The notes under the pieces were generated by a model. That model saw nothing but the letters and a program-made list of their open reading frames with translations, did no database searches and had not been told where the DNA came from. A stretch of DNA of 64,000 nt from [Scytonema hofmanni] UTEX 2349 (GTDB taxonomy: Bacteria > Cyanobacteriota > Cyanobacteriia > Cyanobacteriales > Nostocaceae), in NCBI RefSeq assembly GCF_000582685.1, contig NZ_KK073768.1, forward strand, positions 2,595,130 to 2,659,129, read 5' to 3'. This document shows positions 25,109-32,921 of the stretch, in pieces; the first letter of the stretch is position 1; every line of letters starts with the position of its first letter. The position numbers and the translations under genes were made by a program.

Positions 25109-26473
25109 TCATTTTACGCGAGTTGCCCGATTGACATTACCACTTTCCATGTCACGTACTTTCTTACTCCGCCACAATAAACGAATTGGCGTGCCTTTAA
25201 ATCCTAATTGTTTCCGGAATTGTCCCTCAATGTAACGCCGATAGTTTTCATTAAAGCGTTTTGCCTCATTGACAAACAGCGCTATTGTTGGCGGTTGGCT
25301 GGTGACTTGTGTGCCATAATAAATCTTACCTTGGCGTCCGCCGCGTGTCGCTGGGGGCGAATGCCAGCTAACTGCTTCTTCCAAGACTTCGTTAATTACC
25401 GATGTGCTGACGCGACGTTTATGCGATTCGGCTGCCGTGTTCACCAATTCTAAAATCTTTTCTACGCGCTGTCCTTTAACGGCACTGACAAAAATCGTTT
25501 CTGCCCAATCGGTAAAATGCAGGTTTTGTTGTAGAACTTTTTCGTAATCGTAGATGGTGTAAGAGTCTTTTTCAACAAGATCCCATTTATTAACGACAAC
25601 AATACAAGCTCGACCTTCTTCAATAATTCGTCCAGCTAATTTTTGGTCTTGCTCGGTGACTCCATCTACAGCATCTATTACTAATAGAACCACATCGGCG
25701 CGGCGAATCGCTTTAAATGCGCGGTTGATGCTAAAGAATTCTGTACCGTATTCAATGTGTTTCTTTTTTCTAATTCCCGCAGTGTCAATTAAGCGGTAGG
25801 TTTGTCCATCGCGTTCAACGACGGTATCAATTGCATCGCGGGTTGTGCCAGAAATGGGACTGACAATCGCTCTTTCTTCGCCAACGAAAGCATTTAATAA
25901 GCTTGATTTGCCGACATTTGGACGACCGATAATTGCCACATTTATTTCATTATTAAGCGGTATATTTTCGACAATTGGTAGGTGGTTAATTAATTCGTCG
26001 AGTAATTCACCTGTACCGTTACCATGAATACCAGATACCGCGAACGGTTCACCTAATCCCAATTGCCAAAATTCCGAAGCTTGAACTAAACCTTGATCTG
26101 GGGATTCACATTTATTTACAGCAACCAAAACGGGTACACTTTGGTGACGTAACCATTCAGCAATTTCCTCATCAGCTGATGTTAATCCACCTTGACCATC
26201 AACAACAAAGATCGCGGCACTTGCTTCTGAGAGTGCCAAAGTAGCTTGTTGGAGAATCAGTGGTAAAAATTCCGTTTGATCGTTAAATACTAAACCACCA
26301 GTATCGACTACGAGATATTCGCGATCGCCCCAGTAAGCTGGTAGATAAGTGCGATCGCGTGTCACTCCTGGTTCATCGTGAACAATCGCTGACTGTTGTC
26401 CAGCCAAACGATTGACCAGAGTGGATTTGCCCACATTCGGGCGTCCGATAATTGCAACAATAGGTAACTTCAT
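25109..26473 (-). CDS. der: Ribosome-assembly GTPase Der (EngA)
   Basis: The product has 454 residues, full length. Two GTPase domains in tandem each carry a P-loop (GRPNVGKST, about 9-17; GRPNVGKSS, about 184-192), and NKCE and NKWD motifs for guanine recognition. A C-terminal KH-like domain starts about residue 355. Der acts in late 50S ribosome assembly and is essential in bacteria. It precedes the ecfT gene in the same direction. Confidence 0.97.
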   Translation of the reverse strand: MKLPIVAIIGRPNVGKSTLVNRLAGQQSAIVHDEPGVTRDRTYLPAYWGDREYLVVDTGGLVFNDQTEFLPLILQQATLALSEASAAIFVVDGQGGLTSADEEIAEWLRHQSVPVLVAVNKCESPDQGLVQASEFWQLGLGEPFAVSGIHGNGTGELLDELINHLPIVENIPLNNEINVAIIGRPNVGKSSLLNAFVGEERAIVSPISGTTRDAIDTVVERDGQTYRLIDTAGIRKKKHIEYGTEFFSINRAFKAIRRADVVLLVIDAVDGVTEQDQKLAGRIIEEGRACIVVVNKWDLVEKDSYTIYDYEKVLQQNLHFTDWAETIFVSAVKGQRVEKILELVNTAAESHKRRVSTSVINEVLEEAVSWHSPPATRGGRQGKIYYGTQVTSQPPTIALFVNEAKRFNENYRRYIEGQFRKQLGFKGTPIRLLWRSKKVRDMESGNVNRATRVK

Positions 26474-26570
26474 CTATAGAGTGCAGAATACTGCAAATTC
26501 CTATTGTAGCGAGTTCGGGTGCAGTTTAGTTATTGGAAGTAAGCGATCGCGATTTGTCTCAAAATTTCCC

Positions 26571-26620
26571 TCACTCTTCCTCAAGCCACTCTTCGTAACC
26601 ACAAGCTAGCAGAACTTTTA
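26571..26620 (-). pseudogene. Relic of the 3' end of the gene at 28532
   Basis: The minus strand reads KVLLACGYEEWLEEE, matching the end of the 97-residue protein at 28532-28825 (RLLACGYEEWLEKG), with close nucleotide identity. Nothing upstream of it matches. The relic and the intact gene flank the two SDR genes. The rest of 26474-26824 holds no gene. Confidence 0.75.
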
Positions 26621-26824
26621 GTCATTATACCCCTGGAAATTAACTATTAGTGGGGGTAATTTTTCTCGTTCAAAAGTGAACTATTTTGGTATACGATCTG
26701 TTATGACTGGGGTCATGCTTTATAACTGCTCAAATGCTTTCTAGATATAGATTTTAGCAGTTTGTGATCCCTTTTTTTATTTGTGAGAAATCCGGGTTTA
26801 GTTACTCGAAATGGAGAGATTTGG

Positions 26825-27580
26825 ATGAAACCGTTAGAAAACAAAGTTGCTCTTGTCACTGGTGGTACTTCTGGGATTGGGCGTACTACGGCGATCGCTT
26901 TTGCTCATGCTGGTGCCAAAGTTGTTGTAGTCGGACGGCGGGAAGAAGAAGGCAGTGAAACCGTCAGCTTGATTCATGAGGTGGGAAGTGAAGGTTTATT
27001 TGTGAAAGCCGATGTATCTCAAGAAGCAGACATAGAATCAACCATTGCCGCCGTTGTCAATAAGTTTGGTAGGCTTGATATCGCATTTAATAATGCGGGT
27101 ATGCTGGGTGAAAATGCTTTACTGGCAGAGCAAACAGAGCAAACTTATGACCGGGTTTTTGGAGTCAATGTCAAGGGAGTTTTTCTCTGTATGAAGCACG
27201 AAATTACCCAAATGTTGGCTCAAGGCAATGGTGGGGCAATTGTCAATACATCTTCCATCAATGGTTTTCGTCCTTTAGCACCCGGCTTATCGATTTACGA
27301 TGCCTCTAAAACTGCTGTGGTGATGTTGACAAAAGCCGCAGCAGTAGAATATGCCTCCAAAAAAATTCGGATAAACGCGATCGCACCAGGTCCAATTGAA
27401 ACGGAAATGCTCAGTCAGGCAACTGGCGGTAATACCAAAGCTTTTGAAAATTTTGTTCCCGCCGGACGTTTGGGCAAACCCGATGACATTGCTAATGCTG
27501 TAATCTGGTTGTGTTCTGATGCTACCGATTTTGTCAACGGACATACCCTTGCTGTCGATGGAGGGGTACTAGCTGCGTGA
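26825..27580 (+). CDS. Short-chain dehydrogenase/reductase
   Basis: The product has 251 residues. It has 'TGGTSGIG' (NAD(P)-binding, about 14-21), NNAG (about 91), and a catalytic Ser-Tyr-Lys set with YDASK. The end 'VNGHTLAVDGG' is typical of classical SDRs. The start is ATG 26825, preceded by GGAGAG; a GTG 14 codons upstream is less likely. It oxidises or reduces an alcohol/ketone; the substrate is unknown. A second SDR-like gene follows 62 bp downstream. Confidence 0.9.
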   Translation: MKPLENKVALVTGGTSGIGRTTAIAFAHAGAKVVVVGRREEEGSETVSLIHEVGSEGLFVKADVSQEADIESTIAAVVNKFGRLDIAFNNAGMLGENALLAEQTEQTYDRVFGVNVKGVFLCMKHEITQMLAQGNGGAIVNTSSINGFRPLAPGLSIYDASKTAVVMLTKAAAVEYASKKIRINAIAPGPIETEMLSQATGGNTKAFENFVPAGRLGKPDDIANAVIWLCSDATDFVNGHTLAVDGGVLAA

Positions 27581-27642
27581 TAACCTACGGAGTCTAGAGT
27601 CAAAGTTTTTTGATTTGTAAAAAAACAAATGAGGGAGCAATT

Positions 27643-28365
27643 ATGAGCAAACTAGAGAACAAAGTTGCATTAATTCTTGGTGGTACAGGCAATGTGGGAG
27701 AAGGCATTGTTAGGGCATTTCTCAAAGCAGGTGCCATAGTAGCTGTACCGTCGCGTCAAGCCGAAAAACTCGAAGAATTACGCACTTATTTAGGTGAACT
27801 TGCTGATGGCGATCGCTTGATCCCGATTGTGGGAGAAATTGGGCAAATTGATAGTGCCGAGAGCATTCGCGACCAACTGCTCAAGCAATTTGGTAAACTT
27901 GATGCTGTAGTTGCATCCCTTGGTGGTTGGTGGTTTGGTAACAAACCTCTGACTGAAGTCTCAATCACAGAATGGCAACAATATTTAGATAGTAATTTAA
28001 CCAGTCACTTCATCGCCGCCCGTACCTTTCTACCTGTTCTTCAAGAACATCATGGTGCTAGTTACACCTTGATTGGAGGAGCCGCAGCCGAAGTACCGAT
28101 TCCCAATGTCAGCCCTGTGAGCATTCCTGCTGCTGGACAGCTCATGCTAGCTCAAGTGTTGATGCAGGAAAACAAGGGTAGTGCTGTGCGGATTAATGAA
28201 GTTATTGTTCATAGCTGGGTGACAACTCGCACCAGCAAAGAGCGCAGTCAACCAACCTGGATTAGTGCTGATGATATTGGCGAATTTACAGCTTGGCTTG
28301 CTTCTGACGCAGCATCTATGGTGAATAGTAGTCTCCTACGCTTGTATGAAAAGCCTGTGACTTAG
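27643..28365 (+). CDS. SDR-fold protein lacking the catalytic Tyr-Lys
   Basis: The product has 240 residues from ATG 27643 (GAGGGAG seven bases upstream). It has a Gly-rich cofactor motif 'LGGTGNVGEG' and the SDR layout. The region that should hold YxxxK reads 'NVSPVSIPAAGQLM', with neither Tyr nor Lys. The N-terminal residues 'SKLENKVAL' resemble the upstream SDR. It may be a regulatory or non-catalytic partner, or use another mechanism. It is probably co-transcribed with the SDR before it. Confidence 0.8.
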   Translation: MSKLENKVALILGGTGNVGEGIVRAFLKAGAIVAVPSRQAEKLEELRTYLGELADGDRLIPIVGEIGQIDSAESIRDQLLKQFGKLDAVVASLGGWWFGNKPLTEVSITEWQQYLDSNLTSHFIAARTFLPVLQEHHGASYTLIGGAAAEVPIPNVSPVSIPAAGQLMLAQVLMQENKGSAVRINEVIVHSWVTTRTSKERSQPTWISADDIGEFTAWLASDAASMVNSSLLRLYEKPVT

Positions 28366-28531
28366 CGACAAAGTTGCACTCGGAGTGGCTCCTCCATTGG
28401 TGATAGGTTAAGGTCGGATACCATTTGTCAATAAGCAATAGTACTTAAAATATTGCTGAAAATCGGGTCGGAAACACAATTTTTGAGCAGGCGATCGCAT
28501 TCTCAACATAAAACGCGATCGCTATACCTCC

Positions 28532-28825
28532 TCACCCTTTCTCAAGCCATTCTTCGTAACCACAAGCTAGGAGACGCTGTTTCACCTTGGTAATTGCTTC
28601 AGCGATCGCTATATCAGTTGACTTAACCCGATACACATCATTCAACACAACCCCATAATCTTTACCAGTGTAACAAGCCACAACTTCTGCTAAATTGCGA
28701 TCGGACATTTCATCATAAAGTAGTGCCAAAAGCGGCAAATAAACTTGTGATTCTATCCCATTGGGGAAGGCACATTTAATCAAATGATAGGTGTTTTGTA
28801 GATGAGGAGCAATACTTACTTGCAT
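28532..28825 (-). CDS. Small conserved hypothetical protein
   Basis: The product has 97 residues, mostly helical, with 'YHLIKCAFPNGIESQVYLPLL' and the end 'LLACGYEEWLEKG'. It starts 2 bp after the stop of the PIN-like gene, so they form an operon, and a toxin-antitoxin role is possible but unproven. A relic of its 3' end lies at 26571. Confidence 0.65.
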   Translation of the reverse strand: MQVSIAPHLQNTYHLIKCAFPNGIESQVYLPLLALLYDEMSDRNLAEVVACYTGKDYGVVLNDVYRVKSTDIAIAEAITKVKQRLLACGYEEWLEKG

Positions 28826-28827
28826 AA

Positions 28828-29232
28828 TTAATTACCTGTTAAAGGACAAGGTGGATGTATATAAACATTAAAATCCACACCTTGAGCGTTTGCTGCTCTG
28901 ACAGCTTTAGCATTGGCTGTAATAGTTATAATGCCCAAGCGATCGCCTGTTCCTAAAATAATAATATCGTTCACTCCTAACTTTCGCGTCGGCTGAAGGC
29001 TTAAGGCTCTGACTGAGGGATTATCGTAAATAATAGTGATTCTTTGTAAAAATTTGATGGCTCTTGCCTGTTCTAATACTCCGCCAATTTGTTGCACAAT
29101 AACTGTGAACTCGTTGAAAGCTGTTTGAGTCATGACCATTTGTTGCTCTTTTATGTATTGTCGCAAGAGATAGCGCACAACTGAGCCTTCAGCAATAAAA
29201 GCCACAGCGCTTACAGTATCCAAGTTAACCAT
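28828..29232 (-). CDS. PIN-like domain protein
   Basis: The product has 134 residues from ATG 29232 (MVNLDTVSAVAFIAEG). An upstream ATG at 29292 would overlap the divergent gene. Acidic residues in 'NLDTVSA', 'GVNDIIILGTGDRLG' and a 'TANAKAVRA' strand fit a PIN-type metal-dependent RNase, as in VapC toxins. It precedes a small gene by 2 bp. A VapC-type role is inferred only. Confidence 0.55.
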   Translation of the reverse strand: MVNLDTVSAVAFIAEGSVVRYLLRQYIKEQQMVMTQTAFNEFTVIVQQIGGVLEQARAIKFLQRITIIYDNPSVRALSLQPTRKLGVNDIIILGTGDRLGIITITANAKAVRAANAQGVDFNVYIHPPCPLTGN

Positions 29233-29274
29233 TCGCGTTCTTATTTTAACGTCCCACCCAAATAACTTAATACT

Positions 29275-29907
29275 ATGACGCAAACAATCCAAGCAAAAGA
29301 TATAAACTTACGGTACTTAATCGATACATTTGGGATTCAGCTAGTTGAAAATGACCAATTCTTTCGTGAGTGGCAAGATAATCTCCCAGAAATAACTGAT
29401 TTAGATAAACAGCTTTTAAACAAAGTAAAGGCAGGTTTCATCAATCTTTTGAATTACCCACCAATGCTTGAAGATATCGTCAGAATGGCGGTACTTGACC
29501 CCATTTTGTTTATCGCCGACTTCTACTTAAATCCTTTTTATGTCAAATCAGAAGAATCTGTTGATATTGTCACTGAAGATGACGGTGTAATTATCAAAGG
29601 AAGAATTGACACTTTAATTTTAAAAGACCAATTTTGGGTGATGGTGATTGAATCAAAAAGAGCATCTTACTCGATTGAAGAAGGATTAGCGCAAATTCTC
29701 GCTTATATGTTAGCAAATCCTCATCCTGAAAAACCTTGTTTTGGTATGATTACTACAGGTGGAAGTTTCATTTTCATCAAATTAGTTAAAGGCGAAATTC
29801 TACAGTATGCGACATCAAAGTTGTTTGCAATTCGCAACCCTGGAAATGATTTATATGACGTTTTCAGAATACTTAAACGTCTCAGTCAATTAGTGATTAA
29901 TGCTTAA
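29275..29907 (+). CDS. PD-(D/E)XK-like protein, HsdR N-terminal type
   Basis: The product has 210 residues. 'IIKGRIDTLIL' followed by 'VMVIESKRA' gives the D...ExK core of PD-(D/E)XK nucleases, as in the N-terminal domain of type I restriction R subunits. There is no helicase domain, so it is not a complete HsdR. Stand-alone proteins of this type are common in cyanobacteria. It is divergent from the PIN-like gene. The following 297 bp hold only the dispersed repeat at 30029. Confidence 0.7.
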   Translation: MTQTIQAKDINLRYLIDTFGIQLVENDQFFREWQDNLPEITDLDKQLLNKVKAGFINLLNYPPMLEDIVRMAVLDPILFIADFYLNPFYVKSEESVDIVTEDDGVIIKGRIDTLILKDQFWVMVIESKRASYSIEEGLAQILAYMLANPHPEKPCFGMITTGGSFIFIKLVKGEILQYATSKLFAIRNPGNDLYDVFRILKRLSQLVINA

Positions 29908-30028
29908 TATGGCTTTTTTCCCGAAATTCAGACTTTGGAGTATGTAGTTACATCGGAAATATTTTGCAATTTTTACGTATATGCTGAACAAAGAAACAAT
30001 CTGGATCGTCACTGGACATAGGAGTGAA

Positions 30029-30097
30029 AATGAAGAGACGTAGCAGTGCTAGTTCTCTACAAGGGTTTCGGGCAACGCATAATTAAATTCGGTCGAT
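30029..30097. repeat. Dispersed repeat, copy 2
   Basis: The reverse complement of this segment matches 2041-2108 over most of its length ('TTAATTATGCGTT', 'GCTACGTCTC'). It lies 108 bp upstream of the CHAT-GUN4 gene. Confidence 0.65.
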
Positions 30098-30204
30098 GTC
30101 TACTGATGATACTCCGCAAATAACAATTCCGGAATAAGTATATACTGAGACAATACAAGAAATATTTTCTGGCTTAATTTTTATATATAAAATAGATATC
30201 TCCC

Positions 30205-31173
30205 ATGATCAGTGGAATTATCGTCAAAAAAATCTTGATTTTGTCAGCAAATCCGAAGGGTACAAAACCACTGCGTCTGGGTGAGGAGATACGTGAAATT
30301 AAGGATGGGTTACGACGAGCAAGAGAACGTGAACGATTTATTATAGAGTCTGCGGAAGGAGTGCGCTATAGAGATATTCGTCGAGCTATCTTGGATTATG
30401 AGCCACATATTATCCATTTTTCTGGACATGGTTTAGAAGAGGGTTTAATTTTTGAGGATGATACAGGAAGAGAGAAACTAGTAGATCCACAAGCGCTAGC
30501 TGGATTATTTGAATTGTTCGCGGATCGGGTGGAGTGTGTATTGCTGAATGCTTGCTATTCTGAGCATCAAGCCAAAGCGATCGCTCAACATATAGATTAC
30601 GTGGTTGGCATGAGTCAGGCGATCGATGATAAAGCCGCGATTGAATTTGCTATAGGTTTTTACGATGCTTTGTTAGCTGGAAAAAGTGTTGAAATTGCCT
30701 ATAAATTTGGTCGGAATGCTATTCAAATGGCAAGTATTTCAGAACATCTAACTCCTCAACTTTTGAGGAAAAACCAGTTAAGTTTACAAGTTTCTCCATT
30801 ACCCCAAACAGAAGAAGAAGAAAAACTTCCACAACAACAGGAATCTACTTGCACAACCTCAACAACATCAAAACAAGAAACTGAAGAACTCCCCTCTGAG
30901 AAAAACGTAGACTACACACATCTACGGGATTTGTTAAAAGCGGAGAATTGGAAAAAAGCGGATGAAGAAACTCATCTTGTCATGCTCAAGGCGTCTGGTA
31001 GAGAACAAGAAGGCTGGCTGAATGTAAAAGCCATGAATAACTTTCCCTGTACTGACCTCCAGACTATTGACAAGCTCTGGGTAAAATATACCACTGGACG
31101 TTTACACTATCGCAAAGCTTGGCGATCGCATCTACTAGATTGCAGGTTACAGGAGTGCGATCGCTTATCATAA
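30205..31173 (+). CDS. CHAT protease-like protein fused to a truncated GUN4 domain
   Basis: The product has 322 residues. The CHAT (caspase-like) domain spans about 1-195, with catalytic His75 in 'HFSGHG' and Cys117 in 'LLNACYSE'. A Gln/Glu/Thr-rich linker follows (about 196-233). Residues 237-299 match the start of a GUN4 domain ('YTHLRDLLKAENWKKADEET', 'DLQTIDKLWVKYTTGR'). GUN4 binds tetrapyrroles. After residue 299 the match stops and the tail 'LHYRKAWRSHLLDC' is unrelated, so the domain has been cut. The protease-like part is intact; the sensor may be dead. Confidence 0.8.
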   Translation: MISGIIVKKILILSANPKGTKPLRLGEEIREIKDGLRRARERERFIIESAEGVRYRDIRRAILDYEPHIIHFSGHGLEEGLIFEDDTGREKLVDPQALAGLFELFADRVECVLLNACYSEHQAKAIAQHIDYVVGMSQAIDDKAAIEFAIGFYDALLAGKSVEIAYKFGRNAIQMASISEHLTPQLLRKNQLSLQVSPLPQTEEEEKLPQQQESTCTTSTTSKQETEELPSEKNVDYTHLRDLLKAENWKKADEETHLVMLKASGREQEGWLNVKAMNNFPCTDLQTIDKLWVKYTTGRLHYRKAWRSHLLDCRLQECDRLS

Positions 31174-31205
31174 ATGAAAGAAGTAATGACTTTGGATATC
31201 CTAAA

Positions 31206-31442
31206 ATGCTGCCTCTAAAAGAGTTGGTTAGACAAGAAATAGAAAACCTAAACGAAGAACAACTCAAACAACTTAGTGATTTTATTGCTTTCCTTAAATT
31301 TCGCAACCGAAATGCTAGTTGGCAAATAGACAAAAATCAGATAGCTGCTATCTACAGTGAATTTGCTGAAGAAGATAGGCAACTAGCTGAAGAAGGATTA
31401 GACGAATATACAGAACTTTTGAGACAAGAAGACGCGAAATGA
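31206..31442 (+). CDS. Antitoxin-like small protein
   Basis: The product has 78 residues from ATG 31206 (MLPLKELVRQEIENLNEEQL). It is acidic and helical, ending 'EEDRQLAEEGLDEYTELLRQ', like type II antitoxins. Its stop overlaps an ATG (ATGA) at 31439, as if a toxin gene followed, but that frame ends after 15 codons. The frame is open upstream to 31119, overlapping the CHAT gene, and that part is not used here. Confidence 0.6.
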   Translation: MLPLKELVRQEIENLNEEQLKQLSDFIAFLKFRNRNASWQIDKNQIAAIYSEFAEEDRQLAEEGLDEYTELLRQEDAK

Positions 31443-31486
31443 CCATTGAGAGAATTGCTCAAACCTACAAGTCCGCCTCAGAATGA
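31439..31486 (+). pseudogene. Possible stub of a toxin gene
   Basis: The frame MTIERIAQTYKSASE begins on the antitoxin-like gene's stop (ATGA) and ends inside the left palindrome of the transposase unit. This looks like a coupled toxin gene cut by the element. The evidence is positional only. Confidence 0.3.
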
Positions 31487-31524
31487 ATTCTGAGGCTCAT
31501 AGCTGAAGTCAGCTTAAGCTGACT
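31475..31524. repeat. Left palindrome pair of the RAYT unit
   Basis: Two palindromes in tandem: 31475-31496 (GCCTCAGAAT / ATTCTGAGGC, 2-base centre) and 31507-31524 (AGTCAGCTTAAGCTGACT, perfect). Confidence 0.9.
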
Positions 31525-31542
31525 ATGCTCAAATATCATCAT

Positions 31543-31977
31543 TTATTTAGTATGTTTTGGACTATCATCTTCATGATTGTGCCGTTCCAAAGATGAAATT
31601 GTAGTCCCATTTGAATGATGTTCCTTCTGATTTTTAACATAATCCACAGCTTGCTCAAGTTGTTTACTTCCTAAAGAAAAAACACCGTATCCGCGTTGCC
31701 AACCAAACCCATCTTGTGAGGAAGAGAGACGATTGAGATAATGAGCGCTACTGCCTTTGATATTTTGGACAAAATCAGAGATAGAAAGTTTAGGAGGAAT
31801 GGAAGCCACTAAATGAATGTGGTTTTCTACACCACCAATTGCATGGATAATGCTACCCAGTTCATCCGATTTGCCAATAATATAACTATAAAGTTGGGTT
31901 TCGCGATCGCAAGTAATTAACGGCTGACGTTCTTTGGTCGCCCAAATGAGATGATAGTAAAGTCGCCACAAAGCCAT
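31543..31977 (-). CDS. IS200-type Y1 transposase (RAYT-like)
   Basis: The product has 144 residues. The HUH metal-binding motif is in 'ENHIHLVASI', and the candidate nucleophile Tyr is in 'VDYVKNQKEHH'. The N-terminus 'WRLYYHLIWATKERQPLI' is typical of IS200/IS605 TnpA. Such enzymes cut and join single-stranded DNA at hairpins. Inverted palindrome pairs stand on both sides. No tnpB gene is near, which fits a REP-associated transposase or a simple IS200. The C-terminal tail is His/Asp-rich. It appears complete. Confidence 0.88.
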   Translation of the reverse strand: MALWRLYYHLIWATKERQPLITCDRETQLYSYIIGKSDELGSIIHAIGGVENHIHLVASIPPKLSISDFVQNIKGSSAHYLNRLSSSQDGFGWQRGYGVFSLGSKQLEQAVDYVKNQKEHHSNGTTISSLERHNHEDDSPKHTK

Positions 31978-32179
31978 GAAGGTGTTTTTTTGCTATAAAT
32001 GTCCTTCATTCAGTATTCCCACAATTTTTTCTAAATCAAACTAAGTACAGCGATCACATAAGTACGAGCGCGTTTTTTAACGCAGAGGAGCGCGGAGGTA
32101 AACGCAGAGTGACGCAGAGTTTTTGTGATAAATTTTCGTCATGAATTTATGCAATATTGTACTAAGACGAAAATCTTTT

Positions 32180-32293
32180 AGTCGGCTTAAGCCGACTTTA
32201 GCTATTAGCCTCAGAATTCATTCTGAGGCGGTTTTGGAATTGATCCAAGAATCTTCTTAAGCCGACTTTAAGATATTAGCCTCAGAATTCATT
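32180..32293. repeat. Right palindrome pair of the RAYT unit plus a partial third copy
   Basis: Palindromes at 32180-32197 (AGTCGGCTTAAGCCGACT, perfect) and 32208-32229 (GCCTCAGAATTCATTCTGAG...) are the left pair in inverted order. A third, cut copy is at 32256-32293. The rest of 31978-32330 holds no gene. Confidence 0.9.
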
Positions 32294-32330
32294 CCCAGCC
32301 AAGTAGACTCAACGCGAAACAACCCAAAAA

Positions 32331-32894
32331 TTAAATCAACTCTGCCTCTTCAAATATTTGCCTAACTGTTAACTCCAAACCAGGAAGCAGCGCATCAACA
32401 ATCGGCATAGTATCTGTATAAACTTGACTTGAATCAGCCGAGAAAAACACTTTAATATTTATCGCATCCGGATCTACAATCCAAACTCGTGAAACTCCAG
32501 CCGCAAAATAATCCTTAGCTTTGTCTTCAAATTCCTTCATTGTTTGGTCTGAAGAGATAATTTAAATTACCAATTCCGGAATTGCTGGACAAGCTTCATT
32601 ACGTCTCCAACTTTTGGGCAATCGTTCATAAGAAATATACGTCACATCGGGTAAAGGTGCCCAATCTTTACCCCGACGCTTTAACAAAATAGCCCATTCT
32701 GAAACTACTCTACCTTTACCTTTGCACCAAGCACGAATAAGGAATCCTAAAGCTACTTGCAAAGTCGAATGAAAATACTTTGGTGACACCTTCGCTACTG
32801 CATAACCATCAACAAACTCATAGTTTATATCACCTTCAGGAAGCGCCAGAAATTCTTCTAAAGTAAGTTGTTTTTCTATGCTTACCTTAACCAT
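32331..32894 (-). pseudogene. Uma2-family gene with one in-frame nonsense codon
   Basis: The first part (MVKVSIEKQLTLEEFLALPE ... PAIPELVI) stops at TAA 32562-32564; the same frame goes on as 'IISSDQTMKEFEDKAKDYF' to 'FEEAELI'. Uma2 (DUF820) proteins read 'PELVIEIISP' there, so a GAA-to-TAA change explains the stop. There is no other lesion. Uma2 proteins have a PD-(D/E)XK-like fold of unknown function and are very numerous in cyanobacteria. Confidence 0.88.
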
Positions 32895-32921
32895 AAGATG
32901 ATTCCTCTCAAGTTAAAATAT

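Noticed and set aside
26783..26824. GTG start for the first SDR
   Set aside because: ATG 26825 has a GGAGAG site at the right distance and fits the family's N-terminus.
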